Assembly (NCBI GenBank): GCA_001564255.1
Contig: LKNC01000158.1
Coordinates: forward strand, 1-6,663
From: Natrialbaceae archaeon Tc-Br11_E2g1
GTDB taxonomy: Archaea > Halobacteriota > Halobacteria > Halobacteriales > Natrialbaceae
Length of the DNA: 6,663 nucleotides
Direction of reading: 5' to 3'
Part shown: piece by piece, positions 6,161-6,663 of the stretch
Position numbering within the stretch: position 1 is the stretch's first letter
How the letters are laid out: each line of letters opens with the position of its first letter
The notes under the pieces: model-generated
The model's input: only the letters and a program-made list of their open reading frames with translations
Told to the model about the DNA's origin: nothing
Database searches by the model: none
Made by a program: the position numbers and the translations under genes

Positions 6161-6186
6161 TACTGTCTTCCCGCTGTTTTTCTCCA

Positions 6187-6200
6187 CGGGTGAGTACCCG
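6187..6200. repeat. Perfect short inverted repeat in the divergent intergenic region
   Basis: CGGGT (6187-6191) and ACCCG (6196-6200) flank a 4-nt GAGT spacer. The element lies about 27 bp upstream of the permease TATA-like box, between it and the formate dehydrogenase promoter. It could be a regulator half-site pair or a chance palindrome in GC-rich DNA. An 8-bp palindrome TCGGCCGA lies nearby at 6219-6226. Confidence 0.3.
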
Positions 6201-6237
6201 CCTCCCTCTCGCCGGCGGTCGGCCGAACGTTGGCAAA

Positions 6238-6246
6238 CATTCATTA
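6238..6246 (+). promoter_or_regulatory. TATA-like promoter element of the formate dehydrogenase-like gene
   Basis: The AT-rich stretch CATTCATTA follows GGCAAA, a possible BRE-like purine run. It is 24-32 nt upstream of position 6270, predicting transcription start near 6266-6270, about 34-38 nt before the likely start codon at 6304. Unlike the other genes here, this one would therefore have a real 5' leader. Confidence 0.45.
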
Positions 6247-6254
6247 GCACACAC

Positions 6255-6269
6255 GGCCCAATTCGGGCC
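6255..6269. promoter_or_regulatory. Inverted repeat at the predicted transcription start of the formate dehydrogenase-like gene
   Basis: GGCCC (6255-6259) and GGGCC (6265-6269) are complementary arms around AATTC. The element begins about 8 bp after the TATA-like box and ends where transcription is predicted to begin. A protein bound here would block initiation, so it is a candidate repressor operator. Chance is not excluded for 5-bp GC arms. Confidence 0.3.
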
Positions 6270-6314
6270 ATGAGAACGAGACAGACGAGACGGGTGGGTG
6301 ACGATGGCGAGTGA
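6270..6314 (+). other. Possible 14-codon upstream ORF overlapping the formate dehydrogenase-like start
   Basis: An ATG at 6270, at the predicted 5' end of the mRNA, opens a short basic frame (MRTRQTRRVGDDGE) ending with TGA at 6312-6314, past the downstream ATG at 6304 and in another frame. If transcription begins exactly here, this ATG would be read as a leaderless start and could compete with the main gene. There is no sign of coding selection in so short a frame. Confidence 0.2.
6296..6301 (+). promoter_or_regulatory. Shine-Dalgarno-like site of the formate dehydrogenase-like gene
   Basis: GGGTGA ends 2 nt before the ATG at 6304. Its GGTGA part matches the 3' end of the archaeal consensus GGAGGTGA, complementary to the 16S rRNA tail. 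It supports ATG 6304 over the in-frame GTG at 6298, which lies inside it. An in-frame TGA at 6271-6273 rules out any longer N-terminus. Confidence 0.45.
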
Positions 6315-6663
6315 CGATCGCGAGCCCGTCGAGACGATCTGCCCGTACTGTGGTGTCGGCTGTGGCATCCAGGTCCAGCCAGGGGAGGACGGGATGCGCT
6401 TTCTGCCCTGGGGGGAGGCGCCGGTCAACGAGGGCCGGGTCTGTATCAAAGGCGGCGCGGCGACGGAGATCGTAGATCACGAGGACCGACTTACGGAGCC
6501 GTTGATCCGCGAGGACGGCGAACTTCGGGAGGCGGGTTGGGAGGAAGCCTACGACCTGGTCGTCGCGGAGATGGAACGCATTCGGGAGGCCCACGGCCCC
6601 GACGCGATGGGCTTTTTCGGCTCCTCGAAGGTGATGAACGAGGAGAACTACCTGCTCCAGAAA
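6304..6663 (+). CDS. Molybdopterin oxidoreductase, formate dehydrogenase alpha-like, N-terminal 120 codons
   Basis: The frame is open from ATG 6304 to the window edge; the family is usually around 700 residues, so only the N-terminal part is seen. It begins with the [4Fe-4S] domain of the Mo/W bis-MGD family: CPYCGVGC (C13, C16, C20), then C47 in GRVCIKGG, with K49 two residues later as the usual bridge between cluster and cofactor. Then come DRLTEPLIREDGE and WEEAYDLVV, typical of the start of the bis-MGD domain, and GFFGSSKVMNEENYLLQK at the edge. There is no twin-arginine signal, so the enzyme is probably cytoplasmic. The close match is to proteins called formate dehydrogenase alpha in haloarchaea. 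The active-site Cys or Sec lies outside the window, so the reaction cannot be confirmed; nitrate reductase-like relatives are less likely. It starts a transcription unit divergent from the permease. Confidence 0.9.
   Translation, partial: MASDDREPVETICPYCGVGCGIQVQPGEDGMRFLPWGEAPVNEGRVCIKGGAATEIVDHEDRLTEPLIREDGELREAGWEEAYDLVVAEMERIREAHGPDAMGFFGSSKVMNEENYLLQK

Noticed and set aside
5291..6271. 326-residue open frame on - overlapping the permease
   Set aside because: It is Arg/Gly-rich, without membrane segments, in another frame of the permease gene, and crosses the promoter.
1..6663. CRISPR array, tRNA/rRNA, insertion sequence, integration site or defence system
   Set aside because: No regularly spaced repeats, tRNA-like cloverleaf, transposase-like frame, terminal repeats or defence-type domains were seen on either strand.

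Overview
The window is from a halophilic archaeon (class Halobacteria). The DNA is GC-rich. The proteins are strongly acidic, rich in Asp, Glu, Val and Ala. Several families seen here are typical of haloarchaea (DUF5789-like, DUF7139-like, haloarchaeal DUF302-like). TATA-like elements lie about 24-35 nt upstream of start codons, as expected for leaderless archaeal transcripts. The genus cannot be settled from the sequence.

Layout, left to right. (1) The 3' end of an M24 (Xaa-Pro type) metallopeptidase on +. (2) Convergent to it, a winged-helix transcription regulator on -. (3) A decayed DUF302-like gene on -, lying between the regulator and the next operon. (4) A two-gene - operon: a small DUF5789-like protein followed 2 bp later by a CPBP/CAAX-type membrane protein. 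(5) Divergent from that operon, a + gene for a four-helix membrane protein with a Cys/His C-terminal module (DUF7139-like). (6) Convergent to it, a single-domain universal stress protein with its own promoter. (7) A - operon in which an APC amino-acid transporter overlaps by ATGA a tandem-Usp-domain protein. (8) Divergent from the transporter, the first 120 codons of a molybdenum/tungsten bis-MGD oxidoreductase annotated in relatives as formate dehydrogenase alpha.

The clearest functional unit is APC transporter plus tandem Usp: probably a permease with a separately encoded cytoplasmic regulatory Usp protein. A second, ATP-motif-bearing Usp gene sits directly downstream. The formate dehydrogenase-like gene begins a separate transcription unit, and the 174-bp divergent intergenic region holds two inverted repeats and promoter-like elements for both directions. 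No RNA genes, insertion sequences, CRISPR arrays or long repeats were recognised.

Nothing here amounts to a clearly new multi-gene system. The points most worth a second look are the CPBP protein with altered catalytic positions, the DUF302 pseudogene with a lost start codon and a frameshift, the split APC/Usp pair, and the unusual 5' region of the formate dehydrogenase-like gene.
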